DNA of 64,000 bases from Coprococcus eutactus (GTDB lineage: Bacteria; Bacillota; Clostridia; Lachnospirales; Lachnospiraceae): NCBI RefSeq assembly GCF_025149915.1, contig NZ_CP102278.1, positions 62,001 to 126,000 on the forward strand, read 5' to 3'. The position numbers were made by a program, and so were the translations under genes. This document shows, piece after piece, positions 1 to 7,591 of this stretch. How positions within the stretch are numbered: the first letter of the stretch is position 1; each line of letters opens with the position of its first letter. The notes below the pieces were generated by a model, which was not told the DNA's origin, made no database searches, and saw nothing but the letters and a program-made list of their open reading frames with translations.

Positions 1-1
1 G

Positions 2-463
2 GATGCATTGTCGGGGCATTTTGGCAATATCATGGCAGAGATCTGTGCACCGGCTCATGACGAGTGGGAATCTTATCTCAGGACGATAGGCTATTATCTG
101 GGCAAATTTGTCTACATAATGGATGCATATGACGATATAGAAAAGGATATAGGAGCAGGAAATTACAATCCGTTTGTATGCAGACTTGCACATGAGCTGG
201 ATGTTGATGTACAATCAGTGGGTGTGGATTCGCCCATAGAACCGGGCAAATGGCAGGAGCTTGCAGAGTGGACGAAGGACGTTCTGATGATGATGGTGGC
301 TCCGCTTGCAAAGGAGTATGAGATGCTCCCTATTATTGAGAATGTAGGAATACTCAGGAATATAATATACTCAGGAATATGGGAAGCGTATTATGCAACT
401 ACGAACAGAAGATGTGGATGCGCAGAAGATAAAAATACAGATGGTGAAAATGCAGATAAATAA
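2..463 (+). CDS. DUF5685 family protein, C-terminal part
   Basis: The reading frame is open from the first bases of the window, so the gene starts upstream and only about 153 C-terminal residues are present. The segment SGHFGNIMAEI, then YYLGKFVYIMDAYDDIEKD and YNPF, matches the end of the clostridial DUF5685 family as I remember it. The acidic DAYDDIEKD stretch resembles the Asp-rich motif of all-helical prenyltransferase-like folds, but no enzymatic role is established. The last 20 residues are hydrophilic and Cys/Asp-rich. A J-domain gene follows in the same direction, an arrangement I recall from other Lachnospiraceae. The family call is fairly sure; the function is unknown. Confidence 0.75.
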   Translation, partial: DALSGHFGNIMAEICAPAHDEWESYLRTIGYYLGKFVYIMDAYDDIEKDIGAGNYNPFVCRLAHELDVDVQSVGVDSPIEPGKWQELAEWTKDVLMMMVAPLAKEYEMLPIIENVGILRNIIYSGIWEAYYATTNRRCGCAEDKNTDGENADK

Positions 464-556
464 AAACGTCATCAAATAGAAGATTATTTGATTATAGCAC
501 TAGGCCTAGTCAAAGACGATTATAAATGGTTTGGTGAAAAGGATAGGGAACAGATT

Positions 557-1357
557 ATGAAGGATCCTTACGAGGTACTGGAACTCAAAAGAGGTGCCAG
601 CGAAGAAGAAGTGAAAAAAGCATATAGAAGGCTGAGCCGCAAGTATCATCCGGATGCAAATATCAACAATCCCCACAAGGATGAGGCTGAGGAAAAGTTC
701 AAGGAGATACAGCAGGCGTACAAGTCCATTGTGAGTGGTGAGGCCGACCGTGCAAGTTACGGTGGTGCTGGTGGATATGGAACCGGAAGCTCGCAGGGCT
801 ACGGCGGCGGTTATGGATCTGGTAGATCTTATGGTGGGAGCTCTTATGGCGGTTCGTCAGGAGGCTACGGACAGTATGATGATCCATTTGGCGGTTTTGG
901 AGGATTTGGCCCATTTGGCTTTGGAGGATATCAGAGACAGAATGACTACGATCCAAATGATAAGGATTCCAGATATTTTCAGGCTGCGAAGAACTACATG
1001 AACAGCGGAAGCTATGAGGAGGCGAAGAACGTCCTCAATCAGATAGATAACCACGATGCCAGATGGCATTATTACAGTGGTGTGTGCAACGCCGGACTTG
1101 GCAATCAGATAAGGGCCATGGAGATGATAAAGCGCGCCATGGAGCTTGACCCGGGCAATCAGGAGTACCGACAGGCATATGAGGCCATCAAGAGCGGACG
1201 CCAGTGGTACATGGACAGAGGTGCCGGATATGGAATGGATATGCCGACCGGCGGAAAGTTCTGCAACAACCTTTGTACTATATGTACCCTCATGTCATGT
1301 TGTGTAAGCGGTATGCCTTGTGTGTGCTGCATGCCTGGTGGATACGGTAGAAGTTAG
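557..1357 (+). CDS. J-domain (DnaJ-like) protein with TPR-like region and Cys-rich tail
   Basis: A 266-residue protein. Residues 1-65 are a J domain ([31 protein letters not shown] with the HPD tripeptide), which would stimulate a DnaK-type ATPase. A Gly/Tyr/Ser-rich linker (about 70-130) follows, then a helical TPR-like region (about 140-215: [20 protein letters not shown]). The last 35 residues hold nine Cys ([20 protein letters not shown]). It lacks the zinc-finger and C-terminal substrate domains of true DnaJ, so it is a type III J protein. I chose ATG 557, just before the J domain, over upstream in-frame starts because AGGGAAC precedes it and the domain normally starts at residue 3-5. 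A terminator follows at once. Confidence 0.85.
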   Translation: MKDPYEVLELKRGASEEEVKKAYRRLSRKYHPDANINNPHKDEAEEKFKEIQQAYKSIVSGEADRASYGGAGGYGTGSSQGYGGGYGSGRSYGGSSYGGSSGGYGQYDDPFGGFGGFGPFGFGGYQRQNDYDPNDKDSRYFQAAKNYMNSGSYEEAKNVLNQIDNHDARWHYYSGVCNAGLGNQIRAMEMIKRAMELDPGNQEYRQAYEAIKSGRQWYMDRGAGYGMDMPTGGKFCNNLCTICTLMSCCVSGMPCVCCMPGGYGRS

Positions 1358-1364
1358 ATAAAAA

Positions 1365-1398
1365 CCCCCTGGGAGTCGCCTCTCCCAGGGGGTTCGTT
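1365..1398 (+). terminator. Rho-independent terminator after the J-domain gene
   Basis: An 11-bp perfect GC-rich stem (CCCCCTGGGAG at 1365-1375, CTCCCAGGGGG at 1382-1392) with a 6-nt loop begins 7 nt after the stop codon. The T tail is weak (TTCGTTCG). Confidence 0.8.
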
Positions 1399-1399
1399 C

Positions 1400-1700
1400 G
1401 TGCCTTATATAGCATAATGATAGATTTAATATCTTCTGTCTGGTCACATTATAGCATATACGAGATACGTTTACAATATTCTAGTAATCATCGAAAACGC
1501 ATGAGCTCCCAATAAATTTTGATATTATCAGACATTTCTCGCCGTTTAATGTAAAAAAACTGTAAATTCTATTTGACTATAGTCTAATTTTATGTCGTCA
1601 TTTAATAAATTTTTCCTCATGTATTGTTAAAAAAAAGGGTTGATGATAGAATGAAACAGTGAAAATGGAAATAAAATATATCTATTTATCCAAGGAGGGA
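1400..1700. other. Gene-free region upstream of glycogen phosphorylase
   Basis: About 300 AT-rich bases with no credible gene. It should contain the glgP promoter. A TTGACT hexamer lies at 1573-1578, but no good -10 box sits 16-18 bp downstream, so I do not call a promoter. No riboswitch or repeat was recognised. Confidence 0.5.
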
Positions 1701-1709
1701 ATGAATCAG

Positions 1710-4157
1710 ATGAAGATGTTAGCAGATTTCGATAAGGAAGGCTTCAAGAAGGAAGTCATTACTAACGTAAAGACCCTTTTCCGCAAGCCTATCGAGGAGG
1801 CTACTCCACAGCAGGTATTCCAGGCAGTCAGCTACGCAGTAAAGGACGACATCATTGACAGATGGATTGCTACACACAAGGAGTATGAGAAGAAGAACGT
1901 CAAGACAGTTTACTATCTGTCTATGGAGTTCCTTATGGGTAGAGCACTCGGTAACAATCTTATCAACTTGACCTACTACGATGCAGTTAAGGAAGCACTT
2001 GATGAATTAGGATTTGATCTGAACTTTATAGAGGATCAGGAGCCTGATGCCGCTCTGGGTAATGGCGGTCTCGGACGTCTTGCAGCTTGTTTCCTTGATT
2101 CATTGGCAACACTTGGCTATCCTGCATATGGATGTGGTATCAGATACAAGTACGGTATGTTCAAGCAGGGCATCAAAGACGGTTATCAGGTAGAGATGCC
2201 GGATGACTGGCTCAAGGACGGCAACCCATTCGAGGTAAAGCGTTCAGAGTACGCTGTTGAGGTTAAGTTCGGTGGATATGTCAGAGTTGAGAACAAGAAT
2301 GGCAGAAACTACTTTATACAGGAAGGATATCAGTCAGTTCGTGCCGTACCTTATGACCTTCCAGTCATCGGATATGGCAACAACGTTGTAAATACACTTA
2401 GAATCTGGGATGCTGAGGCAATCCAGGAGTTCTGCCTTGACTCATTTGACAAGGGTGAGTATGAGAAGGCAGTAGAGCAGCAGAACCTTGCAAAGACTAT
2501 TGTCGAGGTTCTCTATCCAAATGACAATCACTACGCAGGTAAGGAACTGAGACTGAGACAGCAGTATTTCTTCATCTCAGCTTCAGTACAGAGAGCAATC
2601 CTCAAGTTCAAGGAGCTCAACAAGGATATCCACAAGCTGCCAGAGAAGGTGACATTCCAGATGAATGATACACACCCAACAGTAGCAGTTGCCGAGCTCA
2701 TGAGAATCCTCATGGATGAGGAAGGTCTTGAGTGGGATGACGCATGGGATATCACAACAAGAACATGTGCATACACCAACCATACGATCATGGCAGAGGC
2801 ACTTGAGAAGTGGCCTATCGAGCTGTTCTCAAGATTACTTCCACGTATCTACCAGATCGTTGAGGAGATCAACAGAAGATTCGTTCTTAAGATCCAGGAG
2901 ATGTATCCGGGCAACCAGGATAAGGTTAAGAATATGGCAGTTCTGTACGATGGTCAGGTTAAGATGGCTCATCTTGCAATTGCAGGTTCTTACTCAGTAA
3001 ACGGTGTTGCAGCTCTTCATACCAAGATCCTTGAGGAGAGAGAGCTTAAGGACTTCTACGAGATGAGACCAGAGCAGTTCAACAACAAGACAAATGGTAT
3101 CACTCAGAGACGTTTCCTGCTTCATGCTAACCCACTTCTTGCAAACTGGATTACAGACAAGATCGGTGATGAGTGGATAACAAATCTTTCACACCTTAAG
3201 AAGCTCAAGGTATATGTGAACGATGAGAAGTGCCAGCATGAGTTCATGAACATCAAGTACCAGAACAAGATCCGTCTTGCAAAGTACATCAAGGAGCATA
3301 ACAATGTGGATGTAGATCCTCGTTCGATCTTCGATGTACAGGTTAAGAGACTTCATGAGTACAAGAGACAGCTCCTGAACATTCTTCATGTTATGCATCT
3401 GTATAACAGACTGAAGACAGAGCCAGAATTCGATATGTACCCAAGAACATTCATCTTTGGAGCAAAGGCATCAGCAGGCTACAAGAGAGCTAAGCTTATC
3501 ATCAAGCTCATCAACTCAGTTGCAGATGTTGTCAACAACGATGCTTCAATCGAAGGCAAGATCAAGGTTGTATTTATAGAGAACTACAGAGTATCCAATG
3601 CCGAGATCATCTTCGCAGCAGCAGATGTATCAGAGCAGATCTCAACAGCTTCAAGAGAGGCTTCAGGTACAGGTAACATGAAGTTCATGCTGAACGGTGC
3701 ACCTACACTTGGAACCATGGATGGAGCAAATGTAGAGATCGTTGAGGAAGTTGGCATCGAGAACGCATTTATCTTCGGACTTTCAGCAGAAGAGGTTATG
3801 AAGTATGAGCGCGAGGGCGGCTACAACCCAATGGATATCTACAATAACAACCAGGCTGTAAGAAGAGTTCTCACACAGCTTATCGATGGCACTTATGCAA
3901 AGGATGATCCGGACAGATTCAGAGATCTCTATGATTCTCTCACAAAGGAAGATGTATACTTCATCCTCAAGGACTTCGATTCATATGCAGAGGCTCAGCA
4001 GAAGGTTAACGAAGCATACCAGGATGAGAAGGGCTGGGCAAAGATGGCTATGCTCAACACAGCATGCGCTGGAAAGTTCTCATCAGACAGAACTATCGAG
4101 GAGTATGCAAAGGAGATCTGGAAGCTTAAGAAGGTTAAGGTTTCACTTGACAAGTAA
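1710..4157 (+). CDS. glgP: Glycogen/starch phosphorylase (GT35)
   Basis: Releases glucose 1-phosphate from the non-reducing ends of glycogen or maltodextrin using phosphate and pyridoxal phosphate. About 815 residues, normal for bacterial members. Signatures: DAALGNGGLGRLAACFLDS and GYGIRY-like segments near residues 100-140, and the PLP site EASGTGNMKFMLNGAPTLG with Lys at about residue 658, followed by MDGANVEI. AAGGAGG at 1692-1698 precedes ATG 1701, 1710 and 1716. I take 1710 because 1701 is only 2 nt from the Shine-Dalgarno sequence and 1716 is distant. The gene stands alone with its own terminator. Codon use is biased (GAG, AAG, CTT), as in highly expressed genes. It probably works with malQ and pgi of this window. 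Confidence 0.96.
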   Translation: MKMLADFDKEGFKKEVITNVKTLFRKPIEEATPQQVFQAVSYAVKDDIIDRWIATHKEYEKKNVKTVYYLSMEFLMGRALGNNLINLTYYDAVKEALDELGFDLNFIEDQEPDAALGNGGLGRLAACFLDSLATLGYPAYGCGIRYKYGMFKQGIKDGYQVEMPDDWLKDGNPFEVKRSEYAVEVKFGGYVRVENKNGRNYFIQEGYQSVRAVPYDLPVIGYGNNVVNTLRIWDAEAIQEFCLDSFDKGEYEKAVEQQNLAKTIVEVLYPNDNHYAGKELRLRQQYFFISASVQRAILKFKELNKDIHKLPEKVTFQMNDTHPTVAVAELMRILMDEEGLEWDDAWDITTRTCAYTNHTIMAEALEKWPIELFSRLLPRIYQIVEEINRRFVLKIQEMYPGNQDKVKNMAVLYDGQVKMAHLAIAGSYSVNGVAALHTKILEERELKDFYEMRPEQFNNKTNGITQRRFLLHANPLLANWITDKIGDEWITNLSHLKKLKVYVNDEKCQHEFMNIKYQNKIRLAKYIKEHNNVDVDPRSIFDVQVKRLHEYKRQLLNILHVMHLYNRLKTEPEFDMYPRTFIFGAKASAGYKRAKLIIKLINSVADVVNNDASIEGKIKVVFIENYRVSNAEIIFAAADVSEQISTASREASGTGNMKFMLNGAPTLGTMDGANVEIVEEVGIENAFIFGLSAEEVMKYEREGGYNPMDIYNNNQAVRRVLTQLIDGTYAKDDPDRFRDLYDSLTKEDVYFILKDFDSYAEAQQKVNEAYQDEKGWAKMAMLNTACAGKFSSDRTIEEYAKEIWKLKKVKVSLDK

Positions 4158-4188
4158 TTTATATTTATCAATATAGAATGCAGCAGGG

Positions 4189-4226
4189 GCTGCCGGAATT
4201 TGTGTAAGATTCCGGCAGCTCTTTGT
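4189..4226 (+). terminator. Terminator after glgP
   Basis: Perfect 11-bp stem GCTGCCGGAAT (4189-4199) and ATTCCGGCAGC (4209-4219) followed by TCTTTGTTT. Its right arm belongs to the block repeated near 6170 and 7443. Confidence 0.9.
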
Positions 4227-4269
4227 TTGCATGTGTGCCACCTTATATTAGATTGCCGAAAGTAAAAAC

Positions 4270-4301
4270 ATGTAGTTTATGAAGAAATAATGTCGTTAAT
4301 G
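4270..4301 (+). promoter_or_regulatory. Paired direct repeats, candidate LytTR operator (R1)
   Basis: ATGTAGTTTATG (4270-4281) and ATGTCGTTAATG (4290-4301) start exactly 20 bp apart, on the same DNA face, and end 9 bp before the -35 box. LytTR/AgrA-family regulators bind imperfect 9-bp direct repeats built on a GTT core about 21 bp apart just upstream of -35. The cores here (xAGTTTAT, xCGTTAAT) fit only partly. Assignment to the regulator at 12.8 kb is inference. Confidence 0.5.
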
Positions 4302-4310
4302 CATGTTGGA

Positions 4311-4339
4311 TTGTACTTGCGTTTCTTCTCAGATATAAT
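4311..4339 (+). promoter_or_regulatory. Promoter for gene A (R1)
   Basis: TTGTAC (4311-4316), 17-bp spacer, TATAAT (4334-4339). A strong AAGGAGGTGG at 4344-4353 follows, but the codon at start position is ATA. Confidence 0.75.
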
Positions 4340-4425
4340 GTAGAAGGAGGTGGCAGAATAAAGCTTGAAATATATGGGGTTACCTAAAACTGATAATAAA
4401 TGAAAGAATATAATAGGAGAGAAGA

Positions 4426-5241
4426 ATGGCAAGAAATATTCAGAGGGAGTTTGTAAAATATTATAAAGAAAGGCTGGCATCACTTGGATTTATCAAAGTG
4501 AAGGGAAGACAGCCGTATTTTGTTAGGGTTATAAATGATGAGATATTGCATATTTTAACACTTGATACTGGCATGTCAGCAAAAGATGGGTACAAGGTAG
4601 CACATCTGGAATGTGGGGTAGCAACGGTATACAGACAGGAGATTAACCTTTCTGTGACACCTAGACACAATAGTGATTGGTTGGTGGATTATACAAGATA
4701 TTATAGAGAAAAGAATTTCCCAAATCAGGTAATAGAATATCCAAGAGATCTAAAAATGTACTATTACAAAGAAGAGACAATGGATGAAATCATAGGGGAA
4801 ATGAGGACTGGTATAAGGGATATAGTAGCAGAATTCGACAAGATAATAAATATGGAGAATGTGTTGAGTTGGTTGATGAAGTATGATGGTGTAAATATCC
4901 ATCAGTCGGACTTGAGTTTGAATGATCAGTATAATGCTGAAGAGTCATTGTACTTTTTGAGAAAAAAGTTTCCTTTAAATAGTTTTAAACAGAATTTTGA
5001 TGTGCAAAAGGATGAAATAATTAATAGTCCGTTGGATAGTGATGAAAAAAACAAAAAGCTGATTAGTAAAATAGAATGGGAACATGAACTATATGCAGAT
5101 AGAGAGAGATTTCAAGATTGTAAAGAGAACTATGAACAGGGCATGCAATTATTGAGAGAACACTATGATAGAAACATAGAATATCTCAATGGTATTGGAA
5201 TTGCCGTGGAGAGAAGAGATATCACAGATTTGTTTGATTAG
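4426..5241 (+). CDS. Gene A: DUF4304-like cytosolic protein
   Basis: A 271-residue soluble protein without signal peptide or membrane segment. The N-terminal about 90 residues (LASLGFIKVKGRQPYFVRV, CGVATVYRQEINLSVTPR) are homologous to the start of B1 and B2 and resemble DUF4304-type domains (a Gly-Phe-Lys-x-x-Gly turn, then a strand with aromatic residues). The rest is helical and charged and unlike B. ATG 4426 follows AGGAGAGAAG. The first 68 codons are repeated identically in A' at 6384. It lies in a tandem array driven by the same promoter type as the RTX gene downstream. Immunity-like function is a guess; no enzyme motif is visible. Codon use is AT-richer than in the flanking housekeeping genes. 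Confidence 0.7.
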   Translation: MARNIQREFVKYYKERLASLGFIKVKGRQPYFVRVINDEILHILTLDTGMSAKDGYKVAHLECGVATVYRQEINLSVTPRHNSDWLVDYTRYYREKNFPNQVIEYPRDLKMYYYKEETMDEIIGEMRTGIRDIVAEFDKIINMENVLSWLMKYDGVNIHQSDLSLNDQYNAEESLYFLRKKFPLNSFKQNFDVQKDEIINSPLDSDEKNKKLISKIEWEHELYADRERFQDCKENYEQGMQLLREHYDRNIEYLNGIGIAVERRDITDLFD

Positions 5242-5339
5242 TTGTCGTAGTATCTATTTGTTTTTTGTTTAGATAAGAAAGTGGATAAAGGTTGTAAGCA
5301 TATGCGAATTACCCCATCTAGCGTAGGGTAGGAGGAGAG

Positions 5340-6128
5340 ATGAAGAAGATAGACGTACCATTAAAAAATGCATTAAAGGAATTTCTTGAGCCATATGGGT
5401 TTAAGAAAGTCAGGGGAAGATATCCATATTTTGTTAAGGTAATAAATGATGAGATTATAGAGGTTATAACATTCAGAAATCTTATAGGAATGGGATATCT
5501 TACAATTGGAGGATTGGCCACAGTGTATGGTCGGGAGATAGATTTTAGTATGTCTCCAAGGTATAATGGAGATTGGATAGATCTCTATGATGGGGGAGTA
5601 TATGAATGCCTAAAAGCTGAAAATGGAGGACAGCTGGATATACCAGAACCACACTATCCATTAATTGAGCTGGATATAGCAGAAGAAGATTTTCAACAGG
5701 CTATAGAACTTGCGGTTAACACGGTAAGAGATGTATTGGTGCCTGCGTTTGCTAGAGTCACGGATCTGCCGAGTTGTGTTTCTTTTTACCGGCAATTTTC
5801 AGGATCTGAGTTGACGTTGAGTCCAGAAATAAAGGATAATGAAGAAGGATTACTAAATTTTTTGGTGTATGAGGATGTAGAGAAATATCAAGAAGAGGAA
5901 ATGATAACATGGGAAAAGGAAAACAAAGAGATATTAGAAAGAATGAAACTTGGACTTGTTAGATATACACAAGAAGATTATGAAAATGATAAGGCAGAAA
6001 GATTGGAGTATGCGAAAGAACAGATAAGGTTGTTTACTGAGCAAAGGAACAGTCCGGAGGTATTGGCGGAAATTGAATACAGAAAGAACCTGAATATAAA
6101 AAGGCTTAAAGAGCAGAAGGTGATTTAA
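5340..6128 (+). CDS. Gene B1: DUF4304-like protein, paralogue of A and B2
   Basis: 262 residues, soluble, starting at ATG 5340 after TAGGAGGAGAG. Residues 1-74 (EFLEPYGFKKVRGRYPYF, TIGGLATVYGREIDFSMSP) are shared with B2 except at the last residue or two and are homologous to the start of A. The last 54 residues (from YTQEDYENDKAERLEYAK) are also identical to B2, while residues about 75-208 are only roughly half identical. The 98-nt gap to gene A has no terminator, so A and B1 are probably one transcript from R1. A terminator follows at 6142. Function unknown. Confidence 0.7.
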   Translation: MKKIDVPLKNALKEFLEPYGFKKVRGRYPYFVKVINDEIIEVITFRNLIGMGYLTIGGLATVYGREIDFSMSPRYNGDWIDLYDGGVYECLKAENGGQLDIPEPHYPLIELDIAEEDFQQAIELAVNTVRDVLVPAFARVTDLPSCVSFYRQFSGSELTLSPEIKDNEEGLLNFLVYEDVEKYQEEEMITWEKENKEILERMKLGLVRYTQEDYENDKAERLEYAKEQIRLFTEQRNSPEVLAEIEYRKNLNIKRLKEQKVI

Positions 6129-6141
6129 AGGTAAGATTTAA

Positions 6142-6186
6142 CAAAGGGCTACCGGGATAAGAGAAAATTCCGGCAGCCCTTTGTTT
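6142..6186 (+). terminator. Terminator after B1
   Basis: CAAAGGGCTACCGG (6142-6155) pairs with CCGGCAGCCCTTTG (6170-6183) with one mismatch; TTTGTTTG continues. Its right arm begins repeat copy R2. Confidence 0.85.
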
Positions 6187-6227
6187 GCATGTGTGCCACC
6201 TGATATTAGATTGCCGAAAGTAAAAAC

Positions 6228-6259
6228 ATGTCGTTTATGAAGAAATAATGTCGTTAATG
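6228..6259 (+). promoter_or_regulatory. Paired direct repeats, candidate LytTR operator (R2)
   Basis: ATGTCGTTTATG (6228-6239) and ATGTCGTTAATG (6248-6259), starts 20 bp apart, second copy ending 9 bp before the -35 box. Geometry is identical to R1 and R3. Confidence 0.5.
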
Positions 6260-6268
6260 CATGTTGGA

Positions 6269-6297
6269 TTGTACTTGCGTTTCTTCTCAGATATAAT
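6269..6297 (+). promoter_or_regulatory. Promoter for A' and B2 (R2)
   Basis: TTGTAC (6269-6274), 17-bp spacer, TATAAT (6292-6297), as in R1. Confidence 0.75.
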
Positions 6298-6383
6298 GTA
6301 GAAGGAGGTGGCAGAATAAAGCTTGAAATATATGGGGTTACTTAAAACCGATAATAAATGAAAGGATATAATAGGAGAGAAGA

Positions 6384-6593
6384 ATGGCAAGAAATATTCA
6401 GAGGGAGTTTGTAAAATATTATAAAGAAAGGCTGGCATCACTTGGATTTATCAAAGTGAAGGGAAGACAGCCGTATTTTGTTAGGGTTATAAATGATGAG
6501 ATATTGCATATTTTAACACTTGATACTGGCATGTCAGCAAAAGATGGGTACAAGGTAGCACATCTGGAATGTGGGGTAGCAACGGTAGCGTAG
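6384..6593 (+). pseudogene. Gene A': truncated copy of gene A
   Basis: Codons 1-68 are identical in protein to gene A, then one new codon (GCG) and TAG. The frame is cut at the deletion junction (6586-6587), which joins gene A codon 68 to the leader of a B gene. Start codon and Shine-Dalgarno sequence are intact, so a 69-residue peptide containing most of the shared N-terminal domain could still be made. It is most likely a remnant of a duplicated A-B module. Translation through it would end 19 nt before the B2 start, so it may serve as a leader for B2. Confidence 0.85.
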
Positions 6594-6612
6594 GGTAGGA
6601 GGAGAGAAGAAG

Positions 6613-7401
6613 ATGAAGAAGATAGACGTACCATTAAAAAATGCATTAAAGGAATTTCTTGAGCCATATGGGTTTAAGAAAGTCAGGGGAAGATATCCAT
6701 ATTTTGTTAAGGTAATAAATGATGAGATTATAGAGGTTATAACATTCAGAAATCTTATAGGAATGGGATATCTTACAATTGGAGGATTGGCCACAGTGTA
6801 TGGTCGGGAGATAGATTTTAGTATGTCCCCAAGAGATAATGGAGACTGGATAGATCTCTATGATGTAGGTATATATAAGCGATTAAAATTTGATAATGAT
6901 GAGTTGCCAGATATACCAGAAATAGAATATCCGTTGATCAAACCAGATATAGCAGAAGAAGATTTTCAGCAGGCTATAGAATTGACTATTAATATAGTAC
7001 AAAAACTGTTATTGCCGACGTTTGAAAGAGTTACGGATTTACAGAGTTGTGTTTCTTTTTATCAGAAATTTTCACAATTAGCGTTGTCATTGTATTCAGA
7101 AGTAAAATGTAATAGGGAAGGATTATTAAATTTTATAGTATATAAGAATGTTGAGGAATATAAAAAAAATAAGATGATGCTATATGAAAGAAGAAACATG
7201 GAAACGCTAAAAGAAATGAAATTTGGTTACATTGCTTATACACAAGAAGATTATGAAAATGATAAGGCAGAAAGATTGGAGTATGCGAAAGAACAGATAA
7301 GGTTGTTTACTGAGCAAAGGAACAGTCCGGAGGTATTGGCGGAAATTGAATACAGAAAGAACCTGAATATAAAAAGGCTTAAAGAGCAGAAGGTGATTTG
7401 A
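6613..7401 (+). CDS. Gene B2: mosaic paralogue of B1
   Basis: 262 residues. The upstream region and first 74 codons match B1, as do the last 54 codons and the 3' flank through the terminator. The middle (about 6838-7236) is diverged at DNA and protein level (for example B1 LVPAFARVTDLPSC against LLPTFERVTDLQSC). A 6-nt insertion (AAGAAG) lies between the Shine-Dalgarno sequence GGAGGAG and ATG 6613. Length is conserved at 262 codons, so both copies look functional. Identical ends around a variable core suggest gene conversion or cassette-like exchange. The products may recognise different partners; no function can be assigned. Confidence 0.7.
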   Translation: MKKIDVPLKNALKEFLEPYGFKKVRGRYPYFVKVINDEIIEVITFRNLIGMGYLTIGGLATVYGREIDFSMSPRDNGDWIDLYDVGIYKRLKFDNDELPDIPEIEYPLIKPDIAEEDFQQAIELTINIVQKLLLPTFERVTDLQSCVSFYQKFSQLALSLYSEVKCNREGLLNFIVYKNVEEYKKNKMMLYERRNMETLKEMKFGYIAYTQEDYENDKAERLEYAKEQIRLFTEQRNSPEVLAEIEYRKNLNIKRLKEQKVI

Positions 7402-7414
7402 AGGTAAGATTTAA

Positions 7415-7459
7415 CAAAGGGCTGCCGGGATAAGAGAAAATTCCGGCAGCCCTTTGTTT
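7415..7459 (+). terminator. Terminator after B2
   Basis: Perfect 14-bp stem CAAAGGGCTGCCGG (7415-7428) and CCGGCAGCCCTTTG (7443-7456), followed by TTTG. Confidence 0.9.
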
Positions 7460-7535
7460 GCATGTGTGCCACCTGATATTAGATTGCTGAAAGTAAAAAC
7501 ATGTCGTTTATGAAGAAATAATGTCGTTAATGCAG
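7443..7535. repeat. Repeat block copy R3 (partial)
   Basis: Third copy, identical to R2 apart from a few bases up to about 7535 (end of the second operator repeat), then diverging just before the -35 box. It places the same terminator and operator upstream of the 20-codon ORF and the RTX gene. Confidence 0.9.
7501..7532 (+). promoter_or_regulatory. Paired direct repeats, candidate LytTR operator (R3)
   Basis: ATGTCGTTTATG (7501-7512) and ATGTCGTTAATG (7521-7532), starts 20 bp apart, 9 bp before the -35 box at 7542. The operator is conserved although the promoter downstream has diverged, which supports selection on the operator. Confidence 0.5.
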
Positions 7536-7541
7536 GATCAA

Positions 7542-7570
7542 TTGCACCGGCTTTCTGCTTAGATAATAAT
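7542..7570 (+). promoter_or_regulatory. Promoter for the 20-codon ORF and RTX gene (R3)
   Basis: TTGCAC (7542-7547) with AATAAT (7565-7570, 17-bp spacer) or TAATAA (7564-7569). This is weaker than R1 and R2, as expected for a promoter that depends on an activator. Confidence 0.55.
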
Positions 7571-7591
7571 GTGTGGAGGGAGGTGATAAGA

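Larger units (their letters stand above)
4212..4629. repeat. Repeat block copy R1 (terminator arm, operator, promoter, 5' end of gene A)
   Basis: A 418-bp block almost identical to 6170-6587 (R2; same length, a handful of substitutions) and, for its first about 95 bases, to 7443-7535 (R3). It carries the right arm of a terminator, paired ATGTNGTTNATG direct repeats, a sigma-A-type promoter, an orphan strong Shine-Dalgarno sequence and the first 68 codons of gene A. Confidence 0.9.
6170..6587. repeat. Repeat block copy R2
   Basis: Second 418-bp copy of R1 at an offset of 1958 bp. It ends exactly where gene A' is cut, at ACGGTA, and continues with sequence equal to that upstream of B1 (from 5319). 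The join shares only TA, which indicates a deletion of about 690 bp in this copy. Confidence 0.9.

Noticed and set aside
1573-1606. A glgP promoter from TTGACT (1573-1578) and TTTAAT (1601-1606)
   Set aside because: The spacer would be 22 bp, outside the normal range, and there is no evidence of a regulator that could compensate.
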